Shown one piece after another: positions 9,802-16,716 of a DNA stretch of 64,000 nt (its first letter is position 1; each line of letters begins with the position of its first letter). A program made the translations under genes and the position numbers. The notes beneath the pieces are model-generated. The model was not told the DNA's origin, did no database searches, and saw only the letters and a program-made list of their open reading frames with translations. This DNA is from Lysobacter avium (GTDB lineage Bacteria; Pseudomonadota; Gammaproteobacteria; Xanthomonadales; Xanthomonadaceae): assembly GCF_015209745.1 (NCBI RefSeq), contig NZ_CP063657.1, positions 2,480,001 to 2,544,000 of the forward strand. The letters run 5' to 3'.

Positions 9802-10097
9802 CGCGTACCGTTCGGTGACTGCTTCGCGAAGTACGCCGCCGCGTCTTTTAAAAAATCACGCTCCTTGGTCACCCGCGTCAGCTCGCGCTTGAGGCGGGCG
9901 AGCTCCTCGTCGCGCGGGGTTCCACCGCCAGGAAAGGCTTTGGTTCCTCCGGCATCGGCCTCCCGCACCCAGCGGGTCAGCAGGGCCGGGCCGACCCCGA
10001 CCTCCAGGGCGATCTTTCGGCAGCTCGAATTCGACCGCCGGACCAGCTCGACGAGCTCGTGCTTGTACTCAGGGCTGTAACGCTTGCGCTTGGACAT
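9798..10097 (-). CDS. IS3-family transposase OrfA (helix-turn-helix)
   Basis: A 99-residue DNA-binding subunit. It has an N-terminal HTH_Tnp_1 region ([20 protein letters not shown], then a second helix around [17 protein letters not shown]) and a C-terminal leucine-zipper-like coil ([19 protein letters not shown]). The ATG at 10097 is preferred to the GTG at 10103 because AGGAG lies five bases upstream. It would be made alone, or fused to OrfB by frameshifting near the oligo-T/A run. Confidence 0.9.
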   Translation of the reverse strand: MSKRKRYSPEYKHELVELVRRSNSSCRKIALEVGVGPALLTRWVREADAGGTKAFPGGGTPRDEELARLKRELTRVTKERDFLKDAAAYFAKQSPNGTR

Positions 10098-10137
10098 GGA
10101 CACTCCTCTGATCCAGTATGGATCTTAGTGAAAGTGT

Positions 10138-10159
10138 CCGCAGAATCGGGGTAGAACCC
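10138..10159 (-). repeat. right terminal inverted repeat of the IS3-family element
   Basis: Reverse complement of the left end, with a few mismatches in the inner bases. The TraB/GumN-like reading frame continues directly beyond it. Confidence 0.7.
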
Positions 10160-10161
10160 TG

Positions 10162-10950
10162 ACCTGGAATGCCGACTCGGTGGTCGACCTGGTCGGCCAG
10201 TCGCAGGAAGTGTTGTGGCGACCGCACTTCGTGGTCGACGCCGACGTCGGCTTTTTCCGCAAGCTCTCTCTGGGTTACGGGATGCTGAAGGCGGAAAAGA
10301 ATCCGGACGGCGCGAAGTTGGCGGACGTGCTTTCCCCGGAGCTCTATGCGCGCTGGACTGCCGCGAAGCAGCGCTACCTGCCGCGCGACCGCGGGATCGA
10401 ACGGAAGCGTCCGATGGTGGCGGCGCAGGAGCTATTCACCGCCGCCATTCGTGAGGCAGGCCTCGGCCCAGCGAAAATCGTCAACCCCCCCATCCGCGCG
10501 GTGATCCAGGCCCAGTCCATCAAGGAATCCATTCCGAAGGTCACCGTGAAAATCGACGACCCGGCGGCGGCGATCAAGGATGTCCGCAGGATGTCGCTCA
10601 ACGATTCGGCCTGCCTGGAAGCGACCCTGGATGCGATCGACCGGTTGCTGCCCCGAATGATCACCAACGCCAACGGATGGGCAACCGGAGACCTCAAGCA
10701 GATCAGCTTCGACCAGTTGGGTCGGCGCAATAACACCTGCGCGGATGTGTTCTCCAACGCGGAGTTTTCGCGCAAGTGGGGCATCCCCGACATCCGCGCC
10801 AGCATCCGCGACGAATGGCTGCGGATGGCCGAAGCGTCGCTGGCAACAAATGCGACCACCTTTGCCGTGCTGCCTCTGGAAGACCTGATGGCACCGGACG
10901 GCTACGTGGCCCGGCTGCGCGCGCTGGGTTACGAGATCGACGCACCCTGA
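10162..10950 (+). pseudogene. TraB/GumN family protein, N-terminus lost at the IS boundary
   Basis: The frame is open from the IS right end and starts inside the conserved segment read as TLTWNADSVVDLVGQSQEVL, where TraB/GumN proteins normally have about 80 more N-terminal residues including a signal peptide. The remainder runs to a normal end, with family features such as ACLEATLDAIDRLLPRM and NAEFSRKWGIPDIRASIRDEW. A GTG at 10180 could in principle restart translation without a signal peptide. I therefore regard it as a truncated gene. The lost half is not present on the left side of the IS. Confidence 0.75.
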
Positions 10951-10977
10951 TCCGCCTCATCGACCGTCGCCCGCTGC

Positions 10978-12165
10978 TTATTCCGCGTCGATGGCCCGCT
11001 TCACTCGCTCGACCAGCTCGCGCCGCGCGGCGACCAGCTCGTTGGACGTCGCCTTCGGCCACGCCGCCACCTGTGCGATGACCAGCTCGCGCGCCGGATC
11101 GACGTACACCATCTGGCCGAAGATGCCGACCGCCGCGTAGCTGCCGTCGGTATCAGTCCACCACAGATAGCCGTAGCCGCGCTCGGGCGCGTCGGTGCTG
11201 GCCTGCTCGCGGGTTCCCCCGCGCAGCCAGGCCTCGGCGATCACCGGCTCGCCATCGATGCGGCCGCCCTCGAGCATGAACTGGCCCAGCCGTGCGTAGT
11301 CGCCCAGCGTTGCCGACAGGCCGCTGCCGCCGGTGTTGCTGCCGTCGCACTCGTCGCGGATCCAGAACGCATCGGCAGCCATGCCGTAGGGCTTCCAGAT
11401 CGTGTCCGACAGGTAGCTCGCCAGCGAACGACGCGTCGCGCGCTCGACCACGATCCCGAGCAGGTCGGTCTCGGCGGTGTTGTAGTTCCAGTGGCTGCCG
11501 GCCGGCCATTGCCGCGGCAGGCGCGCCAGATAGGACAGCACGTGGGCCTTCCCATCGACGCAGGCGCCGCGATACATCTGGGCCACGTCCGACTGGTCAT
11601 CGGCGTAGTCCTCGTTCCACTTCACCCCGGACGTCATCGTCAAAAGCTGCTGCACGGTGACGTCGGCGTAGGCGCTGTCGGCGAGTTCGGGGATATAGGT
11701 GACGAGGGTGTCGTCCAGGCTGGCGATCTGGCCCTGCTGCAGCGCGATGCCGAGCAGGACCGAGGTCACCGATTTGGCGACCGAGAACGACTCCCAGCGC
11801 TGCGTCGGGCCGAAGTCGAGCGCGTACTGCTGCATGCGGACGCGGCCTTTGTGCAGGACCATCACGCCGGCGATGTGGTGTTCGGCCATGTAGCCGTCCA
11901 GCCAAGGGCCCTTGCCCGCGTCGGCCAGGCTCAGCGCTTCACCCTCCGGCAACTCGCGCACATGCGGGCCGGCCTGCGCGCGGTCGCTGGGGAAGCGCGC
12001 ACCCATGTCGCGGAACTCGGCTTCGCGCTGGGCCTGCGGCCAGAACAGCACCGCTTCGCGTTGCTCGCCGATGGTCGGCGTCGTGGCTTCCCGCGCAACG
12101 GCTGGCGAGGCCGCAGCCAGGCAAATCGCGAAAACCAGAGAGCGGGCGGCAAGGTTGAAGGGCAT
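10978..12165 (-). CDS. secreted serine hydrolase, class C beta-lactamase/esterase family
   Basis: A 395-residue serine hydrolase with a signal peptide (SLVFAICLAAASPAVA). The SxxK motif is SVAK, within RWESFSVAKSVTSVLLG. A Tyr-x-Asn-like triad falls at HWNYNTAETDLLG. These define the beta-lactamase/D-Ala-D-Ala carboxypeptidase fold; the substrate could be an ester, peptide or amide, and resistance cannot be inferred. A longer open frame reaches 12984, but the extension is antisense to the FrnE-like gene and the signal peptide sits right after the ATG at 12165. It runs convergently into the truncated TraB gene with a 27-base gap. Confidence 0.85.
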   Translation of the reverse strand: MPFNLAARSLVFAICLAAASPAVAREATTPTIGEQREAVLFWPQAQREAEFRDMGARFPSDRAQAGPHVRELPEGEALSLADAGKGPWLDGYMAEHHIAGVMVLHKGRVRMQQYALDFGPTQRWESFSVAKSVTSVLLGIALQQGQIASLDDTLVTYIPELADSAYADVTVQQLLTMTSGVKWNEDYADDQSDVAQMYRGACVDGKAHVLSYLARLPRQWPAGSHWNYNTAETDLLGIVVERATRRSLASYLSDTIWKPYGMAADAFWIRDECDGSNTGGSGLSATLGDYARLGQFMLEGGRIDGEPVIAEAWLRGGTREQASTDAPERGYGYLWWTDTDGSYAAVGIFGQMVYVDPARELVIAQVAAWPKATSNELVAARRELVERVKRAIDAE

Positions 12166-12351
12166 GGCGGCGAGCGTCGGGAGCGGGCGGAGGGGCCATT
12201 CTACTGATGCCCCACCCGCGGCCGCCGCCTCCCCTTGCCGGAGGCTTTCAACCGCCAGCGTTACGCTTGCCCCGTAGTCCCGGTCGCGAGCGCGTCCTGC
12301 CCTTAGCGCTGCGTTCGCGCGGCACGCCCACTTCAACCCAAGGGAAACACC

Positions 12352-13023
12352 ATGACCCTCCAACCAAAAAAACTTCAGATCGACATCGTCTCCGACGTGA
12401 TGTGCCCCTGGTGCGTCATCGGCTACAAGCAGCTGGCCGAGGCGTTGGAGGCCACCAACACCCCGCATGAGATCCGCTGGCACCCGTTCGAGCTGAATCC
12501 GGAGATGCCCGCCGAGGGTCAGAACATGCGCGAGCATCTGGCCGAGAAATACGGTTCCACCACCGAGCAGTCGAGCGCCAACCGCGAGGCCATGACCAGG
12601 GCAGGTGCGGAGCTTGGCTTCGAGTTCCGCTACACCGACGACATGCGCATGCACAACACCTTCAACGTGCACCAGCTCATGCACTGGGCCGATCAGCAAG
12701 GCCGCAAGCACGATCTGGAGATGGCGTTCTTTACCGCCCACTTCACTGACGGCCGAAACCTGTCCGACGACGCCGTGCTGGCGGATGTCGCGGCGGAAAT
12801 CGGGCTGGATCGCGACGAGGCGCTGGCCGTGCTCGCCGACCAGCGGTTTGCCGCCGACGTACGCAAGGCCGAGCAATATTGGACCGCCCAGGGCATCCGC
12901 GGCGTGCCTGCGGTGATCTTCAACCAGCGCCACCTGGTCAGCGGTGCGCAGGGCGTGGAGACCTTCACCGACGTCCTCAAGCAACTGGCGGCGATGCCGG
13001 ATGAGGGTGCCAGTTCGCCTTGA
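12352..13023 (+). CDS. FrnE-like DsbA family oxidoreductase (2-hydroxychromene-2-carboxylate isomerase/DsbA fold)
   Basis: A cytoplasmic thioredoxin-fold protein (223 aa, no signal peptide) with an N-terminal CPWC active site (C18, C21), an all-helical insertion, and a cis-Pro loop in GIRGVPAVIFNQRHLVSGAQG. This layout matches FrnE, a thiol-disulphide oxidoreductase/isomerase linked to stress tolerance. AAGGGA precedes the ATG by six bases. Its 3' end borders the aceE-fragment duplication. Confidence 0.9.
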   Translation: MTLQPKKLQIDIVSDVMCPWCVIGYKQLAEALEATNTPHEIRWHPFELNPEMPAEGQNMREHLAEKYGSTTEQSSANREAMTRAGAELGFEFRYTDDMRMHNTFNVHQLMHWADQQGRKHDLEMAFFTAHFTDGRNLSDDAVLADVAAEIGLDRDEALAVLADQRFAADVRKAEQYWTAQGIRGVPAVIFNQRHLVSGAQGVETFTDVLKQLAAMPDEGASSP

Positions 13024-13097
13024 GTGCAGCAGATGCCTGAGGGCGGACCCGCAAAGCCAGCGCTATGCCCTGCCGGCCATACGAGCGGCAGCGAACG

Positions 13098-13123
13098 AAA
13101 AAGGCGACCAGCGGCCGCCTTTT
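13098..13123 (-). terminator. copy of the aceE rho-independent terminator
   Basis: The stem AAAAAGGCG...CGCCTTTT is nearly identical to the hairpin downstream of the intact aceE (18081-18107). It belongs to the duplicated block and could still stop transcription from both sides. Confidence 0.75.
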
Positions 13124-13500
13124 CCTTATTGCATGACGCGCCTCAAGCCCCCAGCGGGTTCGGCTTCTCCGCATCGATCTTGTAGGTCTTGATGGCCCGC
13201 GCGACGCGGCATCGCCGACGCGCTGGAAACCGAACATCGAGTAGTAGATGTAGAACGGCATCAACGCGAAGTCGTTGGTGCTGTAGCTGGTCGCGCACGC
13301 CAGCCATGACGCGAACGCGCCGGCCTCGGTGATGCCTTCCTGCAGCACCTGCCCGGCGGTGTCCTCGCGGTAGTACATCAACTGGTCGCGGTCGACCGGC
13401 TTGTACTTCTGCCCGAACGGGGCGTAGATGCCGATCTGGCGGAACAGGCCCTCCATACCGAAGGTGCCGGCCTCGTCGGCGACGATCGGAACCACTCGGG
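13098..13500 (-). pseudogene. aceE: partial, internally deleted copy of the aceE 3' region
   Basis: Two blocks match the intact aceE. 13098-13200 corresponds to 18081-18190 (terminator plus last codons). 13206-13494 corresponds to 18968-19256 (E1 segment reading VADEAGTFGMEGLFRQIGIY). The roughly 775 bases between them in the intact gene are missing and the join is out of frame, so no functional protein is expected. The copy has the same orientation as aceE. Identity is high, with scattered substitutions. It marks the distal edge of a lower-GC island. Confidence 0.88.
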
Positions 13501-13538
13501 GACCGACTCCCTCACCTTCCCTCCCTCGCACCAAGGTG

Positions 13539-14219
13539 TCACCAGCGCAACGGACCCCCCTTCGGCAGCATAGGAACGATTGTATTGAGCCAACCCCATA
13601 CTTGGTTCATATGATCGCCCGAAAGTTCAGAGTCTCGGATCTTGTCCATCGAATTTGTAACCTGCCATTGATCGGCCTGGTGACCCAGCATGCGAGCTGC
13701 CGTCGATGCCAGCACGGCCTCCATCCTGCGGATTGGCGCCGGCGCTGGAGACACCGGCAGGAGATAGAGAATCCGCAACTTCTCAATGGAAGCCTGCAGC
13801 ACCGCTCTCACTTCTCCGCTCAACTCATCGAAGCGGAGGCCTTCCCTCAGCTCCTTACCCAAGCTGCCGTATGGCGGGTTCACGTCGGGGTTGACCTCAT
13901 AGATCCTGTCGATATGCCGCGCATTTCGAATGTGTGCCTTCGTGCGCTCAGCCAGCGTACTGGCACCCTTCTCTGCGATTCCAACATGCACGAACCGGTA
14001 TATTTCAGGGGACAGTGGATACAGCCAGATATAGACGCCTTTTTGATGCAGGGGCGTCGTTCCCCTGAGCCAGTCGGCATAACTACATCGACCGTGGGAA
14101 AGCGGCGACTTGAGGACGGGGTCCGTGGACAGCCAGTATTTCCACTGGCTTCCCCCCACCTCCGGTATTTTATTCGGAATCATGGGTGTGTACTGAGCAT
14201 CCAGAGCTGAAGCAATCAT
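13539..14219 (-). CDS. GIY-YIG-like domain protein of the aceE-flanked island
   Basis: A 226-residue protein not recognised as any named family. Residues 60-100 have a GIY-YIG-like pattern: KGVYIW (Y63), then RFVHVGIAEKG with H78 where the second Tyr usually is, then an Arg in AERTKAHI (R92). A candidate metal-binding Glu (E167) occurs in RRMEAVL. This suggests a nuclease fold, with some core positions altered. The start is strongly supported by AAGGAGG five bases upstream of the ATG at 14219. That ATG overlaps the stop of the WYL regulator gene (ATGA), so the two are co-translated. Base composition is clearly less GC-rich than in the flanking genes. The GIY-YIG reading is an inference. Confidence 0.6.
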   Translation of the reverse strand: MIASALDAQYTPMIPNKIPEVGGSQWKYWLSTDPVLKSPLSHGRCSYADWLRGTTPLHQKGVYIWLYPLSPEIYRFVHVGIAEKGASTLAERTKAHIRNARHIDRIYEVNPDVNPPYGSLGKELREGLRFDELSGEVRAVLQASIEKLRILYLLPVSPAPAPIRRMEAVLASTAARMLGHQADQWQVTNSMDKIRDSELSGDHMNQVWGWLNTIVPMLPKGGPLRW

Positions 14220-15220
14220 CGATACCTCCTTAGGGCTTCCATCATTTCGTTCTTTAGCCAATCCCGGAGCACGCTGGGGTGCACGACTTCCAGCTGACTC
14301 CCGAACGAGAGCAGCCACCAACGCAACGTTTCGTCGTCTTCCACCGTTGCACTCACCTCAACTTGATGGGTTCCGTCCAAGCGCACGACGACCTGATCCG
14401 GCGATAGCTTCTGTTCTCCAAGATGCGTAGCTGCGGGGCCATCGATTCGCAGTACCAGTCTGACCTTGCCGCGGGACAGGAAGACGCTGCCCTGTCTACG
14501 GGCATAGCGATGGAAGTCGAACCCTTCTGGCTTCGCGGCTTCGCCAAGCAACGCAGCCACCCCACTGATCCGGTGCAAGGCGAACTGACGCGGATCTTCG
14601 TAACCCTCCACCACGGCGACAAGGTAGAGCAGCCCCCCACGACTCAGCAGGCCAAGCGGGGAGACGATGAACTCGCGATTCTCCTGCGCCCATTTTGACC
14701 GGTAGTCCAGTTGTGCGCGGCGTTTGCTCACAAGAACTTTCTGCACCCCTTCAAGAATCTTCGGGGCCACTCGTGGGAGCTCAAGTCTCAGATGGGTAGG
14801 GACGACGGCAGTTTGCTGGTGCCAGTGCGACCAACCGCTTCGATCGAGAGTCTCGCGCGCCAATTCCTCTATCGTCCCCAGTTCCTCGGTGAGAACCCGC
14901 GGCAGCAGCCCATGAAGATGCGTGCGCGCCAGTAGTATCGCGACCGCCTGCGCGGGAGAAAGTCCGGGCATCAACGCTGGTCGCGCGTTAGGGTCCCAAC
15001 TCCATCCAAAGGGCTTTTCACGATCGTCGATCTGGATGGGGAAGCGACCCGACAATGCTTGCAAGTCTCGCTGGACCGTTCTCGCCGTCACCTCAAACCC
15101 GTGGTCAGAAAGTCGGGCACGCAGCTGGGCGGCATCGGCACGACGAGGCGCGCGAGGGATCATTTGGAGCATGGCCAGAAGGCGTTGGAGAGTTTTCGTG
15201 GAATCAGCTTTCATGCGCAT
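14216..15220 (-). CDS. WYL-domain transcriptional regulator
   Basis: A 334-residue regulator. The N-terminal winged helix-turn-helix lies at about residues 8-62 (TVQRDLQALSGRFPI) and a WYL domain in the centre (IVSPLGLLSRGGLLYLVAVV, then QFALHRISGV), followed by a C-terminal extension. WYL proteins sense nucleic-acid or nucleotide ligands, and relatives such as BrxR and CapW repress bacterial defence loci. The frame is open to a TTG at 15250. I prefer the ATG at 15220, which leaves the palindrome at 15250-15274 upstream. It overlaps the GIY-YIG-like gene by four bases and is divergent from the three-gene + strand set. Confidence 0.88.
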   Translation of the reverse strand: MRMKADSTKTLQRLLAMLQMIPRAPRRADAAQLRARLSDHGFEVTARTVQRDLQALSGRFPIQIDDREKPFGWSWDPNARPALMPGLSPAQAVAILLARTHLHGLLPRVLTEELGTIEELARETLDRSGWSHWHQQTAVVPTHLRLELPRVAPKILEGVQKVLVSKRRAQLDYRSKWAQENREFIVSPLGLLSRGGLLYLVAVVEGYEDPRQFALHRISGVAALLGEAAKPEGFDFHRYARRQGSVFLSRGKVRLVLRIDGPAATHLGEQKLSPDQVVVRLDGTHQVEVSATVEDDETLRWWLLSFGSQLEVVHPSVLRDWLKNEMMEALRRYR

Positions 15221-15249
15221 TGATGGGTTAAAGATCCAAGCGGGCGACA

Positions 15250-15274
15250 AGCTGCGACCAGATGGGTCGCAGCT
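15250..15274. promoter_or_regulatory. perfect 10-bp palindrome in the divergent promoter region; probable WYL operator
   Basis: AGCTGCGACC at 15250-15259 is followed by a five-base spacer (AGATG) and its exact reverse complement at 15265-15274. It lies about 30 bases upstream of the WYL start and just before the first + strand gene. WYL repressors of defence loci bind inverted repeats in such places, so autoregulation is the natural guess. Confidence 0.6.
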
Positions 15275-15281
15275 GACTGGG

Positions 15282-16028
15282 ATGATGCCGTTTATGGAGA
15301 CCGCTTGCTTCCCACAGTGGCTGGACGACCGGCTGGATGATCTGGCTCACGCGTACGCCGGCGCCCTCGGGGCCCATTCGAATGCCGGTAGGTACCAGAC
15401 TATGGCCTCACTCCCAAAGAGCGCCGCACGCGCATCCGACCTGCATTGGCTGGGAGAGTCGCTACTGCTTGCAGGCCAAAGCCTTCCCGCTCCACCGGTT
15501 GACCGTCTTGAATGCATTTTGGCGGCCGCGCGGCAGCTGAAGGCGAGCCATGTGCTTCGCGATTGGATGGTGGCTCTGTGTGCAGCCCATGTCGCAAGAC
15601 ACGGTTGGCGAAACACCCCGCAGACGGGATTCCTCGAATCCCAGCCGAGTCGCCACCTGTTTTTCCTGTATTGGACGCGCGTTTCGCTCCTGATACGGAA
15701 TAACAACGGTGGCGTCGGGCATCAGGCGATCAACAGGTCAATTGCGGCACTCGCTTGGCTCTATCGCGAGGAGGGTCTTGATGGTCTCAGCCATCGTTTG
15801 ACTCTCATCCAGGCGATACCCGTCGCGGATGTGGCCGAAGAGTCACCGACGGAACCCGACCCAGCTGCCTTACATGATCGCGCTGCACAATATCGGACAG
15901 AGGAGCAGGTTCGTCGCGCGCTGCTACCCGGAAACATTCGACGATATGTACCCGGACTCGGAAACAATCACCTCGCAAAAGCTTTCGACATCGCTTGGCA
16001 AAACGCCCATGTTGGCCGGAGCTCCTGA
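15282..16028 (+). CDS. unrecognised helical protein with C-terminal VPGLG tail (island gene 1)
   Basis: A 248-residue protein with no family I recognise and no signal peptide or membrane segment. It looks mostly alpha-helical with many Ala/Leu/Arg. The last 30 residues read RRYVPGLG and then a helix (AKAFDIAW). An equivalent tail, QQFVPGIG followed by an Ile/Trp helix, ends the PcfJ-domain protein two genes downstream. The open frame extends upstream (ATG at 15213 and beyond). Starting there would place the palindrome inside the gene, so the ATG at 15282 is preferred. The ribosome-binding site is weak. It is followed one base later by the next gene's ATG. Confidence 0.65.
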   Translation: MMPFMETACFPQWLDDRLDDLAHAYAGALGAHSNAGRYQTMASLPKSAARASDLHWLGESLLLAGQSLPAPPVDRLECILAAARQLKASHVLRDWMVALCAAHVARHGWRNTPQTGFLESQPSRHLFFLYWTRVSLLIRNNNGGVGHQAINRSIAALAWLYREEGLDGLSHRLTLIQAIPVADVAEESPTEPDPAALHDRAAQYRTEEQVRRALLPGNIRRYVPGLGNNHLAKAFDIAWQNAHVGRSS

Positions 16029-16029
16029 C

Positions 16030-16716
16030 ATGGCATTCACATCGATTGGCCCACCCGAACGTCCAATAGGATGCCCCCATCCACTCGAGGTAGCACTGAT
16101 CGGCGCAGAATGGGATGGGCTTCGTGACCTTCCCGCTTATGGCGGAGGAGTTCAATGGGTGGAACGAGCTACACCAGCTACCGCATTCGTCCTCCAGGTC
16201 AACGCTGGCGGCTACGCCGGAGAAGGCGTTTCGATCATCGTCAATGCTGGTCAGGACACCCAAACAGAGGTAGACCCCATCGATGCGGCCTGGCAATGGC
16301 CGGGGTCAATGCGAACGGCACTCGATGCCTTCGCCGCAGCGGTGTTGATTCCGTGCAGTTTTCCCGGACTGATCTCGTTGGACTACCAGGACTTCCGCGT
16401 CGGATTGCAGCGCAGGGCGGCATGCATCACGGTGATGCGCAAGACCGGCGGAAACCTGGAGTCGGTACTCTCTCAATTCGACCGGGAAGTCACGGGGCCG
16501 CTCGCGGCAACCACCCGGGATGACTTCACCTCCGTGCATGTTTCGGTACCCGTGGACTTGGCGTCCATGTCCACCGTGGATTGGGTGGCCTCGAAGATCG
16601 AACCATCAGCGCACATTGGGGAACTTATATTTTCGCTGACCGCGCATCGCGGCGACGAAATCGAGGTCACTATATTTACGGTCCGCCCCCCTCCGTCAGT
16701 CCTAGGATGCCAATAG
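16030..16716 (+). CDS. FtsZ C-terminal-domain-like protein without a GTPase domain (island gene 2)
   Basis: A 228-residue protein. Residues 112-218 align by eye, nearly without gaps, with the C-terminal domain of FtsZ. They contain PGLISLDYQDFR (FtsZ: PGL-N-DFADVR), a GPL stretch, a VHVSVPVDLASMSTVDW strand-helix (FtsZ: VNITAG-DL---E) and DEIEVTIFTV (FtsZ: DELRVTVVAT). The spacing of about 108 residues is close to the 112 of E. coli FtsZ. The first 110 residues lack the GGGTGTG nucleotide loop, so this is not an ordinary FtsZ. GGAG lies eight bases before the ATG, one base after the previous stop. The homology is my inference from pattern and spacing. Confidence 0.55.
   Translation: MAFTSIGPPERPIGCPHPLEVALIGAEWDGLRDLPAYGGGVQWVERATPATAFVLQVNAGGYAGEGVSIIVNAGQDTQTEVDPIDAAWQWPGSMRTALDAFAAAVLIPCSFPGLISLDYQDFRVGLQRRAACITVMRKTGGNLESVLSQFDREVTGPLAATTRDDFTSVHVSVPVDLASMSTVDWVASKIEPSAHIGELIFSLTAHRGDEIEVTIFTVRPPPSVLGCQ

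Larger units (their letters stand above)
8936..10159 (-). mobile_element. IS3-family insertion sequence, about 1.22 kb
   Basis: A complete-looking element with two overlapping transposase frames on the minus strand. The ends form imperfect inverted repeats: GGGTTCTACCCCG at 8936-8948 is matched by its complement at 10147-10159. Similarity continues inward (TTTCCACGGAC against ATTCTGCGGAC). I could not find a 3-4 base target duplication outside these ends. Either the flanks were rearranged after insertion or the true tips are a few bases away. On the right it abuts a TraB/GumN reading frame that lacks its start. Confidence 0.85.

Noticed and set aside
12166-12984. Long N-terminal extension of the serine hydrolase frame (total 668 codons)
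   Set aside because: The extension is antisense to the FrnE-like gene, and a proper signal peptide begins at the ATG at 12165.
12977-13534. 185-codon frame similar to pyruvate dehydrogenase E1 as a functional gene
   Set aside because: It is a partial copy with an internal deletion and out-of-frame join; it lacks the TPP site and most of the enzyme.
14922-15281. Upstream extension of island gene 1
   Set aside because: It would overlap the WYL gene antisense and absorb the palindrome; the divergent layout fits a start at 15282 better.
16030-16716. Reading the protein as a complete FtsZ
   Set aside because: The nucleotide-binding loop and T7-type synergy residues of the GTPase domain are absent; only the C-terminal domain pattern is seen.
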